A stretch of 53,334 nucleotides of DNA from an uncultured bacterium (GTDB lineage: Bacteria > Verrucomicrobiota > Kiritimatiellia > RFP12 > UBA1067), in assembly GCA_902780865.1 (NCBI GenBank), contig CACZHC010000012.1, positions 1 through 53,334 of the forward strand, given 5' to 3'. The translations under genes were made by a program, and so were the position numbers. Positions 41,527 through 48,585 of the stretch are shown here, piece by piece; position 1 is the first letter of the stretch, and the number at the start of each line of letters is the position of its first letter. Under the pieces are notes generated by a model. It did not search any database and was not told where the DNA came from. It saw nothing but the letters and a program-made list of their open reading frames with translations.

Positions 41527-42504
41527 ATGAAAACTTCTGTTTCTAAATGCCGTTTTATGGCGAGCGTGGTACTTGCGGCCTGCCTTTCGCAGCAAGCGAG
41601 TGCAGTATCGCGTGAATTCGAGAACGCTTGTCACAACGGTGCTGACGCAAGGGTTGAGTTTCATGTTGTTGACGACATGGGCATGCCGATTCACAATGCA
41701 AGGGTCAATGTCTTCTTTGACATGATCGACCGTTCTAAGGGGCGGAGGATTATCGGGAACACGGACACGAACGGCGTTTTTGTAGCCGAGGCAAAGACAG
41801 GCGGCATCCTTGAAGTTGAAGTGACTGGCGACCATCACTATCGAAGCAAGCGGCATATGAGTTTCATTGCGATGGGGAGCGAGCATGAGGTGTCCGGCGG
41901 CAAATGGCAGCCCTGGGGGGCCAAAGAGGACATTGTGCTTTTGCCAATTAAAAATCCAGCCGCGAGAAGAGTGACTTCTTCAGGATGGAAAGACACACAT
42001 GAATTGAACAAGTGGATCGGGTTCGATTGCGAACGGTACGATTTTGTCACGCCATTTGGAAGCGGCAAGGAATCCGATATGGAAGTGTTCTTTGATTGGA
42101 ACGGGGTGTGGGATTCGGGTTACGATGGCATGGCATTGAAACTTCGCTTCCCCGCCAAATTCTCCGGCGGGTACTATGCGAACAAGACGCCAGGGAGCGA
42201 GTATTTCGGTGTCTACAGTGCGGACACGAATGGTGTGTACAAAAGTGAGTTTTCTTTCTCGGAGCGAGTTGGAAGCCGCGATAGGCGTGGAAGAGTTACA
42301 AGCTGGGATCGGCATTTGTTTGATCAGTCAAAAGTCCTTGTGGTCAGGAGCAGGTGCAAATTGAATGAAGACGGAACGCTAAAGTCCGCTCACTATTTCC
42401 AGTTGGGGGAGATAAGATTTTCCGGCGACGAGAGGGGGGCCGCCCTTAGGTTCCTCTCGATTTTCAATCCGACTCCGAACGACACCAACCTTGAGCCGAA
42501 ATAA
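41527..42504 (+). CDS. Lipoprotein, partner family paralogue B
   Basis: A 325-residue exported protein. The signal contains a good lipobox VVLAAC (Cys19), so it is probably a lipoprotein. The N-terminal beta domain (VEFHVVDDMGMPIHNARVNVFFD) is the same carboxypeptidase-regulatory type as in the proteins at 39159 and 42947. The C-terminal part matches them in VVRSRCKLNEDGTLKSAHYF and FNPTPNDTNLE. The middle is divergent and contains a GYYANKTPGSEYFGVY segment. Shine-Dalgarno AGGAAGGAG precedes ATG. Unlike the other two, it has no hydrolase module directly upstream, perhaps a lost one. Confidence 0.7.
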   Translation: MKTSVSKCRFMASVVLAACLSQQASAVSREFENACHNGADARVEFHVVDDMGMPIHNARVNVFFDMIDRSKGRRIIGNTDTNGVFVAEAKTGGILEVEVTGDHHYRSKRHMSFIAMGSEHEVSGGKWQPWGAKEDIVLLPIKNPAARRVTSSGWKDTHELNKWIGFDCERYDFVTPFGSGKESDMEVFFDWNGVWDSGYDGMALKLRFPAKFSGGYYANKTPGSEYFGVYSADTNGVYKSEFSFSERVGSRDRRGRVTSWDRHLFDQSKVLVVRSRCKLNEDGTLKSAHYFQLGEIRFSGDERGAALRFLSIFNPTPNDTNLEPK

Positions 42505-42507
42505 TCA

Positions 42508-42515
42508 GGGGGGGG
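42508..42515 (+). repeat. Homopolymer G8 tract
   Basis: Eight consecutive G lie between the stop at 42504 and ATG 42520, at the place of a Shine-Dalgarno. Such tracts can change length during replication. Confidence 0.6.
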
Positions 42516-42519
42516 CTAC

Positions 42520-42954
42520 ATGAACCGCATTGTAACAACATACTGTACTAGCTGCTGGATTCCTGCCGTGGTACATGTCGTGTCGTTCATTGTGGCCTCC
42601 TCCTATTCGCCCATGTACACTTCTTCCAACGGATTGATCGTTGCTTCAAACTATCTATACCGAGCGGAAATGCTTGCCTACGCCATTCCTTCGGAGTCGT
42701 ACGCGGTTGGCGCGAATCCATTGCCTGGACGAACTTCTATGACCCCACAAAGTCCGCCAGATGGTCTATACTACAATCACGACATGGCAACACTTTTTAC
42801 GTCAGGCATAGGTGATTTGCCGCCTAATGGCGATGATTCCGAGGACAAGCACCGAGATTGGCAGCACAGCACTTTCGTGCAGAGGTCTTATAAAAGAGTC
42901 AACCAGCTTTTCAAGGAGATAATGAAACACATCAAGGAGTCTGCTAATGAATAA
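42520..42954 (+). CDS. Orphan C-terminal hydrolase module
   Basis: A 144-residue protein whose residues 32-144 match residues 1471-1584 of the 1,584-residue protein: MYTSSNGLIVASNYLYRAEM, then YAIPSESYAVGANPLPG, a variable middle and HRDWQHSTFVQRSYKRV. It includes the putative catalytic His region but not the Ser nucleophile domain. The first 31 residues are a hydrophobic, unrelated lead (VVHVVSFIVASSYSP) that may act as signal or anchor. The gene overlaps the next partner gene by eight bases (ATGAATAA), like the full-length copy. It is either an expressed orphan module for recombination or a decaying remnant. Confidence 0.65.
   Translation: MNRIVTTYCTSCWIPAVVHVVSFIVASSYSPMYTSSNGLIVASNYLYRAEMLAYAIPSESYAVGANPLPGRTSMTPQSPPDGLYYNHDMATLFTSGIGDLPPNGDDSEDKHRDWQHSTFVQRSYKRVNQLFKEIMKHIKESANE
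42613..42954 (+). repeat. C-terminal module repeat, copy 2
   Basis: Copy of 38822-39166. The homology begins exactly at ATGTACACTTC, internal to the orphan gene, and ends at its stop, which overlaps the adjacent partner gene in the same way. Confidence 0.85.
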
Positions 42955-43999
42955 GAATCTTATTGCAATGGCATGTCTTTTGATGGCAAACTGTGGTTGT
43001 GCCAGCGAAAGGCTCTATGTCAAGGTAATTGACGACGATGGACGCCCGGTTACAAATGCTGTTGTCACTGTTGGTGCTCCTCCCAAGACGGTGTTCTGGG
43101 GAAGTAATAGCCAACGAAATAAAGGTAAATCTTATAATTCCCAGACTGACGCAAATGGTGAGGCAGTAGTCTCGTTCAATTGCACTGCTGCCACTTTTCG
43201 TTGGAGTGTAAAGGCGGACGGATGCTATCCAAGCAATGTTTTTGAAGAAAGGTTCAAGGAGTTTGACGAGGTGGTTGTGCCTCCAGCTTTTACCAAGGTG
43301 ATTCTCCATGGACATGAGAAACATGGCAATGTAATTCTTTACCGCAAGAAGAATCCACAACCGATGTATGCGCATTCGCGCGAAAATGTTGTTAAGTCAC
43401 CCATTGCCAATGGACGGTATGGCTTTGACCTTCAGGTGTTTGACTGGGTTTCGCCGCATGGCAATGGCAAGATTGCGGATTTTTATTATGTCAGAGAACG
43501 TCCTGATGAAACGAATGCCACAAAAAGGACTATTTATGATAAAAGCGGATTTTTCCAATTTAGAAGGGGGGAGCCGGGATTTCCCAATGTCGGTGATGTT
43601 GTTGGACGTATTGAGTTTGATGAAAATTGTGGAGCATACATAGAGAAGCAGACTGGATGCGAGAGCTTCCCGTCAACACATTGTGCGGATGTTCGACGAG
43701 AATACGTCAGCTCGATTCCGATTACCATTATGTTTTGCGACGAATTCCGCGTTTGGGTATGTGAGTCACCAGTTATAAACGGCAATGAATACATGGTGAT
43801 TCGTTCACGTGTGAAATGTGATGAACAAGGCAATATCATTTCGGCTAATTATTCAAAGATTCTTGGGCCAGCAGGTTTTGCTGGGTTGATAAATTTTGAG
43901 GAATCTGTTTTCAACCCCCGCCCCAACGACACCAATCTTGAATTCGATCCCGAACGAAACCTCTATCAAGGCAAGAAGGGCCGGGGAATGATTCCGTAA
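42947..43999 (+). CDS. Lipoprotein-like partner C of the orphan module
   Basis: A 350-residue exported protein, a clear paralogue of the one at 39159: shared GCASERL(Y/H)VKV, DDDGRPVTNAVV, WSVKADGCYPSN, NPQPMYAHS, GRYGFDLQVFDWVSPHGNGK, IADFYYVRE, RSRVKCDEQGNIISANYSK and VFNPRPNDTNLE. Cys before ASER is a probable lipidation site. It has an insertion near residues 185-205 compared with copy A. Start overlaps the orphan module's stop (ATGAATAA). AT-rich. The degree of divergence from copy A suggests diversification rather than simple recent duplication. Confidence 0.7.
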   Translation: MNKNLIAMACLLMANCGCASERLYVKVIDDDGRPVTNAVVTVGAPPKTVFWGSNSQRNKGKSYNSQTDANGEAVVSFNCTAATFRWSVKADGCYPSNVFEERFKEFDEVVVPPAFTKVILHGHEKHGNVILYRKKNPQPMYAHSRENVVKSPIANGRYGFDLQVFDWVSPHGNGKIADFYYVRERPDETNATKRTIYDKSGFFQFRRGEPGFPNVGDVVGRIEFDENCGAYIEKQTGCESFPSTHCADVRREYVSSIPITIMFCDEFRVWVCESPVINGNEYMVIRSRVKCDEQGNIISANYSKILGPAGFAGLINFEESVFNPRPNDTNLEFDPERNLYQGKKGRGMIP

Positions 44000-44011
44000 A
44001 GGGAGCCTCGA

Positions 44012-44038
44012 ATGTATAAGACGGTGTTAAGTTCCTAA
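44012..44038 (+). CDS. Possible 8-residue leader or gene remnant
   Basis: After the stop at 43999, AAAGGGAGC is followed by ATG 44012 and eight codons (MYKTVLSS) to TAA at 44036-44038. The ribosome site is good for such a small frame. It may be a remnant start of a lost gene or a leader for the lipoprotein gene at 44059. Confidence 0.25.
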   Translation: MYKTVLSS

Positions 44039-44058
44039 TTGTTAAGGGGTTCGTGCAC

Positions 44059-45069
44059 ATGAAGTTTGTAACCATTCTCAGAATTGCCGTGTCGGCACTC
44101 ATGTTGGTGGTCTTGGGGTGCGCAACGTTTGGCAGTAAGAAATACGTTGGCGCATGGCTCGGGTCTTCTGCAAAGGCCAAGCATGGCGTAAACATCAGAT
44201 TGGACGAAGGCGGAGTTGGCTACGCGATGACCTATATCGGTGCCGTTCCTCTAAAGTGGCGGGAGACGGACACAAATCGCCTTGATGTCAGATTCAGCTG
44301 TGGTGATGGTTCTCTTTTCTTCTACGACATGTCTTATTCGCCGGAAGATCGGACGTTGCGGCTTTTGCATGAGAAAAGAGTCCGGTTCCGCGATGGGCGT
44401 GTGTCGGGTGAACGCAGCTTCGACGACATGATTCTTTGTCGGTCGAACGAGTACGCAAAGGCAATGGCGCCTGCAATCGAGTATGCAGAGAAGGTAAAGG
44501 ATTTCCATGACAAGTCTGAAAGGGAACGGAATCAACGCATGCCCGAGATGGAGACCAACCGCATGGTGTTTGCGTCGTGGGATGAGGTCGGACAGCTTTG
44601 CAAACCTCTGCAAGATGGGTGGACCGTCAGCCTTTCATCCGGCAGTTGCCCGAAACCATCTGTATTCATTGACCCAAGGGGGCAGGACGGTCGGATTGAG
44701 GTCAAGATACTCGGTGGTCAGTTTGTCATCGGAGATCCCAACGACAAGTGCGATTTCGAGATCGCTAGACGGCATAACGTCTTGTCGCCCGTAGAGGCCG
44801 TCCCGTCAAATGCGACTCCCATACCCGGCTTAAGTTGGGACGCGACAATCGAGGCAGACACACTTCGTAGGGTTCGGGACAAGGGATGGAAGGTAGGTCG
44901 TGTTGTCTATTGCAATGAGCATTTCTTCTATGCAACATATCACACGCACTACACCATTCAGACTGGAGACATGTCCGTTGACGAGCTGGTGGGGTCACTT
45001 CAGGAGTGTTTCGGCGAGGCGTTGAAACCGCCGCTCAAAGCGTCTCTGCGAAAAACCAAAACCCCGTGA
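44059..45069 (+). CDS. Lipoprotein of unknown family
   Basis: A 336-residue exported lipoprotein: signal with perfect lipobox VVLGC (Cys near residue 21). Residues about 30-135 form a small beta domain (KYVGAWLGSSAKAKHGVNIR) that may be a lipocalin-like or DUF-type barrel. The second half contains KPSVFIDPRGQDGRIEVKIL and a C-terminal VDELVGSLQECFGEAL. I do not recognise the family. ATG 44059 is preferred over the GTG at 44053, with AAGGGG ten bases upstream. It is the last gene of the AT-richer island and lies in the same orientation as the hydrolase/partner genes. Confidence 0.6.
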   Translation: MKFVTILRIAVSALMLVVLGCATFGSKKYVGAWLGSSAKAKHGVNIRLDEGGVGYAMTYIGAVPLKWRETDTNRLDVRFSCGDGSLFFYDMSYSPEDRTLRLLHEKRVRFRDGRVSGERSFDDMILCRSNEYAKAMAPAIEYAEKVKDFHDKSERERNQRMPEMETNRMVFASWDEVGQLCKPLQDGWTVSLSSGSCPKPSVFIDPRGQDGRIEVKILGGQFVIGDPNDKCDFEIARRHNVLSPVEAVPSNATPIPGLSWDATIEADTLRRVRDKGWKVGRVVYCNEHFFYATYHTHYTIQTGDMSVDELVGSLQECFGEALKPPLKASLRKTKTP

Positions 45070-45148
45070 CTCGGACAATGATGGGATCTGACTGCCACTT
45101 TTCTTGACATTGTTTCACGCGGCTGATTTTGTCGCGGCTGATTTTTGC

Positions 45149-45274
45149 TATAATATTCTCATCCCGTGAGGCGCATAGCGAGATACGGGGTGTGCCGATT
45201 TTAGTTGCGGTTTTCCGCTCGTTGCGTCATTGGCGATTTGTTTTGCCCACAAATTGCCGCGGATTTGCTATAAT
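45149..45274 (+). promoter_or_regulatory. Tandem promoters of rnfC
   Basis: Two TTTGC-TATAAT boxes at 45149-45154 and 45269-45274. The first is preceded by a direct repeat CGCGGCTGATTTT (near 45118 and 45134). The 110-base leader between them contains CCCGTGAGGCGC with ATACGGGG, able to pair. No known riboswitch motif is evident. Upstream, 45070-45120 shows only a decayed GGGATCTGACTGCC palindrome-like sequence. Confidence 0.6.
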
Positions 45275-45315
45275 ACCCCTACAGTTCGCTCCTTTGCGGC
45301 TGGAAGGGAATACTA

Positions 45316-46695
45316 GTGAAGACTGTAAAATCACCTTTTCATTTCAAAGGCGGGGTTCACCCCGACTACAACAAGGAACTGGCGCGCGACAAGGCGATAG
45401 AGAAGCTGCCGCTTCCCGCCGAGCTTGTAGTCTCGATGTCGCAGCACCTCGGCGCACCTGCGAAGTGCCTCGTCAAGGTTGGCGACTTCGTGAAGCGCGG
45501 CCAGCTCATCGGCGAGAAGAACGGTTTTATTTCGGTGTGCGTCCGTGCGCCGGCCGATGGCAAGGTCAAGGCCATCGAGAAGCGTCTTGGCCCGGCGGGC
45601 GGCAAGGCCGACGCGGTGATTCTCGATACCACTGCCCCTGCGCCCGAGGGCGTCGCTGCGGTAGAGCCGCTTCCGCCGCTTGATTGGAAGACTGCTTCGC
45701 GCGAAGATCTTTTGAAGCGCGTCGAGGAGGCTGGGATCTGCGGCATGGGCGGCGCGGGATTCCCGACGTCCGTAAAGCTCAACCCGCCGCCTGGGAAGCG
45801 CTGCGAATATCTCGTCCTCAATGGCGCGGAGTGCGAACCGTATCTGACCGCCGACTTCCGCGTGATGCTTGAGCGCGCCGACCGCATACGCCTCGGCGTC
45901 GAGATAATGAGAAAGATCCTTGGCGGACCGGCCGTCAGAATCGCGGTAGAGGCAAACAAGCCCGAGGCGATCGCCGCGCTTGAAAAGGCGTTCGCCGACA
46001 TCGAAGGCAACGTCGAGATCGTCGTCCTTCCCGTGCTCTACCCGCAGGGAAGCGAAAAGCACCAGATCTACGCGACGGTCGGGCGTGTTGTCCCCGAGCC
46101 GCCCGCGCTCCCGATCGACGTCGGGTGTGTCGTCGAGAACGTCGGCACGGTCGCCGCGATCGCCGATGCCGTCGAGAAGGGCGAGCCGCTTCTCGAGCGC
46201 GTCACTACGGTTTCCGGCGATGCAGTCGTCGAGCCCAAGAACATCCTTGCACCGAGCGGAACTAAGTACTCCGACCTCGTCGCTTTCTGCGGCGGCGAGA
46301 AGGAACCGCCAGCGAAGGTAATCTCCGGCGGCACGATGATGGGCTTCGCAGTCTCGACACTCGAGATCGGGACGACAAAGACGACGTCGGGTCTTCTTCT
46401 CCTCTCAAGGAGGAAGGTCTTCCAGTATGCGTCTGGCGCGTGCATCAACTGCGGGCGCTGCCTCAGGGCATGTCCGATGGGGCTCAACCCCGCGCTCATC
46501 TCGAAGGCGGTGGACGCAAACGACATCAAGGCCGCAGAGGACGCGCACGTCATGGACTGCATCGAGTGCGGCGCGTGCAGCTTCGGCTGCCCCGCCTACC
46601 GCACGATTACCCAGAGCTGCCGCCGCGCGAAGAACTCGATTCGTGCGCGCATCGCGGCGGAGAAGGCAAAGGCCCAGGCAGCGGCGGCAAAGTAA
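45316..46695 (+). CDS. rnfC: Rnf complex subunit C
   Basis: A 459-residue subunit of the Rnf ion-translocating ferredoxin:NAD+ oxidoreductase. An N-terminal biotinyl/lipoyl-like domain (LVKVGDFVKRGQLIGEKNGF) is followed by the NADH/FMN-binding Nuo51-like fold (GICGMGGAGFPTSVKL, LNGAECEPYLTAD), an SLBB segment, and two 4Fe-4S clusters: CINCGRCLRACP and CIECGACSFGCP. GTG 45316 start with GGAAGGG upstream. It couples ferredoxin oxidation to NAD+ reduction at the membrane, fitting an anaerobic fermenter. Length is typical of the short clostridial form. Confidence 0.95.
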   Translation: MKTVKSPFHFKGGVHPDYNKELARDKAIEKLPLPAELVVSMSQHLGAPAKCLVKVGDFVKRGQLIGEKNGFISVCVRAPADGKVKAIEKRLGPAGGKADAVILDTTAPAPEGVAAVEPLPPLDWKTASREDLLKRVEEAGICGMGGAGFPTSVKLNPPPGKRCEYLVLNGAECEPYLTADFRVMLERADRIRLGVEIMRKILGGPAVRIAVEANKPEAIAALEKAFADIEGNVEIVVLPVLYPQGSEKHQIYATVGRVVPEPPALPIDVGCVVENVGTVAAIADAVEKGEPLLERVTTVSGDAVVEPKNILAPSGTKYSDLVAFCGGEKEPPAKVISGGTMMGFAVSTLEIGTTKTTSGLLLLSRRKVFQYASGACINCGRCLRACPMGLNPALISKAVDANDIKAAEDAHVMDCIECGACSFGCPAYRTITQSCRRAKNSIRARIAAEKAKAQAAAAK

Positions 46696-46704
46696 GGAGT
46701 CGAC

Positions 46705-47706
46705 ATGAAGCCCAAAGATACAGCAGAGCACTACATTCTTTCCAGCTCGCCCCACGCGCATGCCAACGCGAGCGTCTCGCGCATCATGCTCGACGTCATA
46801 ATCGCGCTTCTCCCGACGACCGCGATGGGAATCTACTTCTTCGGCATGCCCGCCGTGTGGACGATCGCGGTGTGCGTTTCGACGTGCATCGTGACGGAAG
46901 CGCTTTGCCGCATGGCGATGAAGCGCGACAACACTATCGGAGACCTTTCTGCAGTGCTGACGGGCCTTCTTCTCGCGCTGAACCTACCCGCGGGGATTCC
47001 GCTGTGGATGGCGGTCGTCGGTTCGATCTTTGCCATTGCCATCGCGAAGCAGGTGTTCGGTGGGCTAGGCATGAATCCGTTCAACCCCGCGCTTGCCGCG
47101 CGTGCGTTCATGCTCATTTCCTTTACAGGCCCGATGACGACGTGGCTCAAGCCGTTCTGGTGGAAGACTCCCGAGGCCGCGACGACTGCAACGCCTCTTG
47201 CGGTGATGAAGACTTGGTTCGTCGCCGAGGCGACGGCCTCTGCGTCTCCCCATGGGCTCTACAACGCCGCGTGCAAGGGCGTTCCCTCGCTTTGCGACAT
47301 GCTTGTCGGCAACATGCCTGGCTGCATTGGCGAAGTGTCGGCGATTGCACTCGCCATTGGCGCCATCTATCTCCTCTGGCGCAAGGTCATCACCTGGCAT
47401 ATCCCGTTTGCGTTCATCGCGACGGTGTTCGTCTATTCGCTGATAGCCGGTGGAGCCCCTGCGATGATGCAGGTCCTGACGGGTGGTGTCATGATCGGTG
47501 CGTGCTTCATGGCGACGGACTACGTGACGAGCCCGATCACCGCGAAGGGCAAGCTCGTGTTCGGTTTCGGCTGCGGACTTCTCTGCATGTTGATTCGCCA
47601 GTTCGGTTCCTATCCCGAGGGCTGCTCGTTCGCGATCCTCATCATGAACGCCGTCTGTCCGCTCATCAACCGCTGGACCCAGCCCAAGCCCTTCGGCGCA
47701 AAATAG
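46705..47706 (+). CDS. rnfD: Rnf complex subunit D
   Basis: A 333-residue membrane subunit of Rnf with 8-10 hydrophobic segments. The threonine of the ATTATPLAVMK segment (residues about 158-168) is the expected site of covalently bound FMN. The C-terminal LTGGVMIGACFMATDYVTSP and IRQFGSYPEGCSFAILIMNA are typical of clostridial-type RnfD. It starts nine bases after rnfC with AAGGAG. The genes expected next (rnfG, E, A, B) do not follow; a macro-domain gene remnant does. Confidence 0.95.
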   Translation: MKPKDTAEHYILSSSPHAHANASVSRIMLDVIIALLPTTAMGIYFFGMPAVWTIAVCVSTCIVTEALCRMAMKRDNTIGDLSAVLTGLLLALNLPAGIPLWMAVVGSIFAIAIAKQVFGGLGMNPFNPALAARAFMLISFTGPMTTWLKPFWWKTPEAATTATPLAVMKTWFVAEATASASPHGLYNAACKGVPSLCDMLVGNMPGCIGEVSAIALAIGAIYLLWRKVITWHIPFAFIATVFVYSLIAGGAPAMMQVLTGGVMIGACFMATDYVTSPITAKGKLVFGFGCGLLCMLIRQFGSYPEGCSFAILIMNAVCPLINRWTQPKPFGAK

Positions 47707-47721
47707 GAACAGAGCATAGAG

Positions 47722-47841
47722 AAAGATGCCCCGAAGATCGCCGTGCGGGCGGTGAGGGAATTTTTAGCCGCAAAGAACGCAAAGGTCGCAGAGGCAGATG
47801 TGATTTTCTGCTGCTCCTCGGCGCACGATGTGGCGGTATAA
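47722..47841 (+). pseudogene. Remnant of a macro-domain gene 3' end
   Basis: One open frame from 47722 reads [20 protein letters not shown] and on through VIFCCSSAHDVAV to TAA at 47839-47841. It matches the C-terminal 40 residues of the intact macro protein downstream, including the repeat-encoded FLAAKNAK. It has no start or ribosome site, and lies 15 bases after rnfD. Confidence 0.75.
47768..47794 (-). repeat. CTYTGCG nonamer-type repeat (inverted)
   Basis: CCGCAAAGAACGCAAAGGTC then GCAGAGG: the reverse complement of the CTCTGCG/CTTTGCG repeats at 26931 and 28439, with nine-base period, here inside the macro-gene remnant. Confidence 0.7.
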
Positions 47842-47941
47842 TCAGATTTTGACCAGCTGTTGAAAAATTGAACGGCGGATGGCGTGGTATGCGCCGTCCG
47901 CCGCTTGATTTTGCGTTGGCACGAAAGTTGCGGAGTTTTGC

Positions 47942-47947
47942 TATAAT
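47942..47947 (+). promoter_or_regulatory. Extended -10 box TATAAT
   Basis: TTTTGC-TATAAT, about 45 bases before the start of the macro-domain gene. No convincing -35. Confidence 0.6.
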
Positions 47948-47991
47948 GGTGGCGGCGAGAAGAGTGAAGCTGCAAACAGGAGATGCGAACG

Positions 47992-48585
47992 ATGATCAAG
48001 ATAATCCAGGGCGATATAACGACGCTGGCGGTGGATGCCATCGTCAACGCGGCAAATCAGGTGATGCTCGGTGGCGGCGGAGTTGACGGCGCGATACATC
48101 GCGCGGCGGGACCGGAGCTTTACGAAGCGTGTCTCAGGGTGCCGGAGGTGCGGCCAGGTGTGAGGTGCCCGACGGGCGAGGCGCGCATCACGCCGGGCTT
48201 CAAATTGCCTGCGAAGTTTGTCATCCACACTGTCGGGCCGGTCTATCGCGAAATAACCGCCCCTTGCGGGGGTTCGCGACCCATGGGGAAGCGAACACGC
48301 CGAGCGGAGCGAGTGCCGAGGCAACATGGCGAGCCCGAAAAACTTGCGGCCTGCTACCGCAACTCGCTCGCGCTCGCAGCGGAGAACGGCTGCAAATCGA
48401 TTGCCTTCCCATGCATCTCCACGGGCATATACGGCTATCCGAAGGAAGATGCCGCGGAGATTGCGGTGCGGGAGGTGCGGGAGTTTTTAGCCGCAAAGAA
48501 CGCAAAGGACGCAGAGGAGATGGAAGTGATCTTCTGCTGCTTTTCGTCGAGCGACGTGACGGTGTATGAACGGATTCTGTCATGA
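47992..48585 (+). CDS. Macro domain protein (ADP-ribose-related)
   Basis: A 197-residue macro domain close to YmdB-type O-acetyl-ADP-ribose deacetylases: [36 protein letters not shown], and [20 protein letters not shown]. It probably hydrolyses or binds ADP-ribose derivatives. Two stretches have no counterpart in the family: residues about 87-115 ([20 protein letters not shown] and on to GEPEK), encoded by a GC-rich hairpin-forming insert (GTTCGC...GCGAAC), and [12 protein letters not shown] near 164-176, encoded by a CTYTGCG-type repeat. Reading frame is kept in both. ATG 47992 is chosen for the AGGAG nine bases upstream; ATG 47983 is too close to it. Its end overlaps the next gene (ATGA). 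Confidence 0.83.
   Translation: MIKIIQGDITTLAVDAIVNAANQVMLGGGGVDGAIHRAAGPELYEACLRVPEVRPGVRCPTGEARITPGFKLPAKFVIHTVGPVYREITAPCGGSRPMGKRTRRAERVPRQHGEPEKLAACYRNSLALAAENGCKSIAFPCISTGIYGYPKEDAAEIAVREVREFLAAKNAKDAEEMEVIFCCFSSSDVTVYERILS
48491..48516 (-). repeat. CTYTGCG-type repeat inside the macro gene
   Basis: CCGCAAAGAACGCAAAGGAC then GCAGAG, reverse complement of the intergenic repeats. It is translated as [10 protein letters not shown] without breaking the frame and replaces the short linker before the last beta strand of the macro fold. Confidence 0.75.

Noticed and set aside
45155-45315. A riboswitch in the rnfC leader
   Set aside because: The leader can fold, but no known riboswitch core (for example FMN) can be recognised.
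46440-47852. A 470-codon plus-strand frame across the rnfC end and rnfD
   Set aside because: Out of frame with two clear Rnf subunits and lacking any membrane or domain signature.
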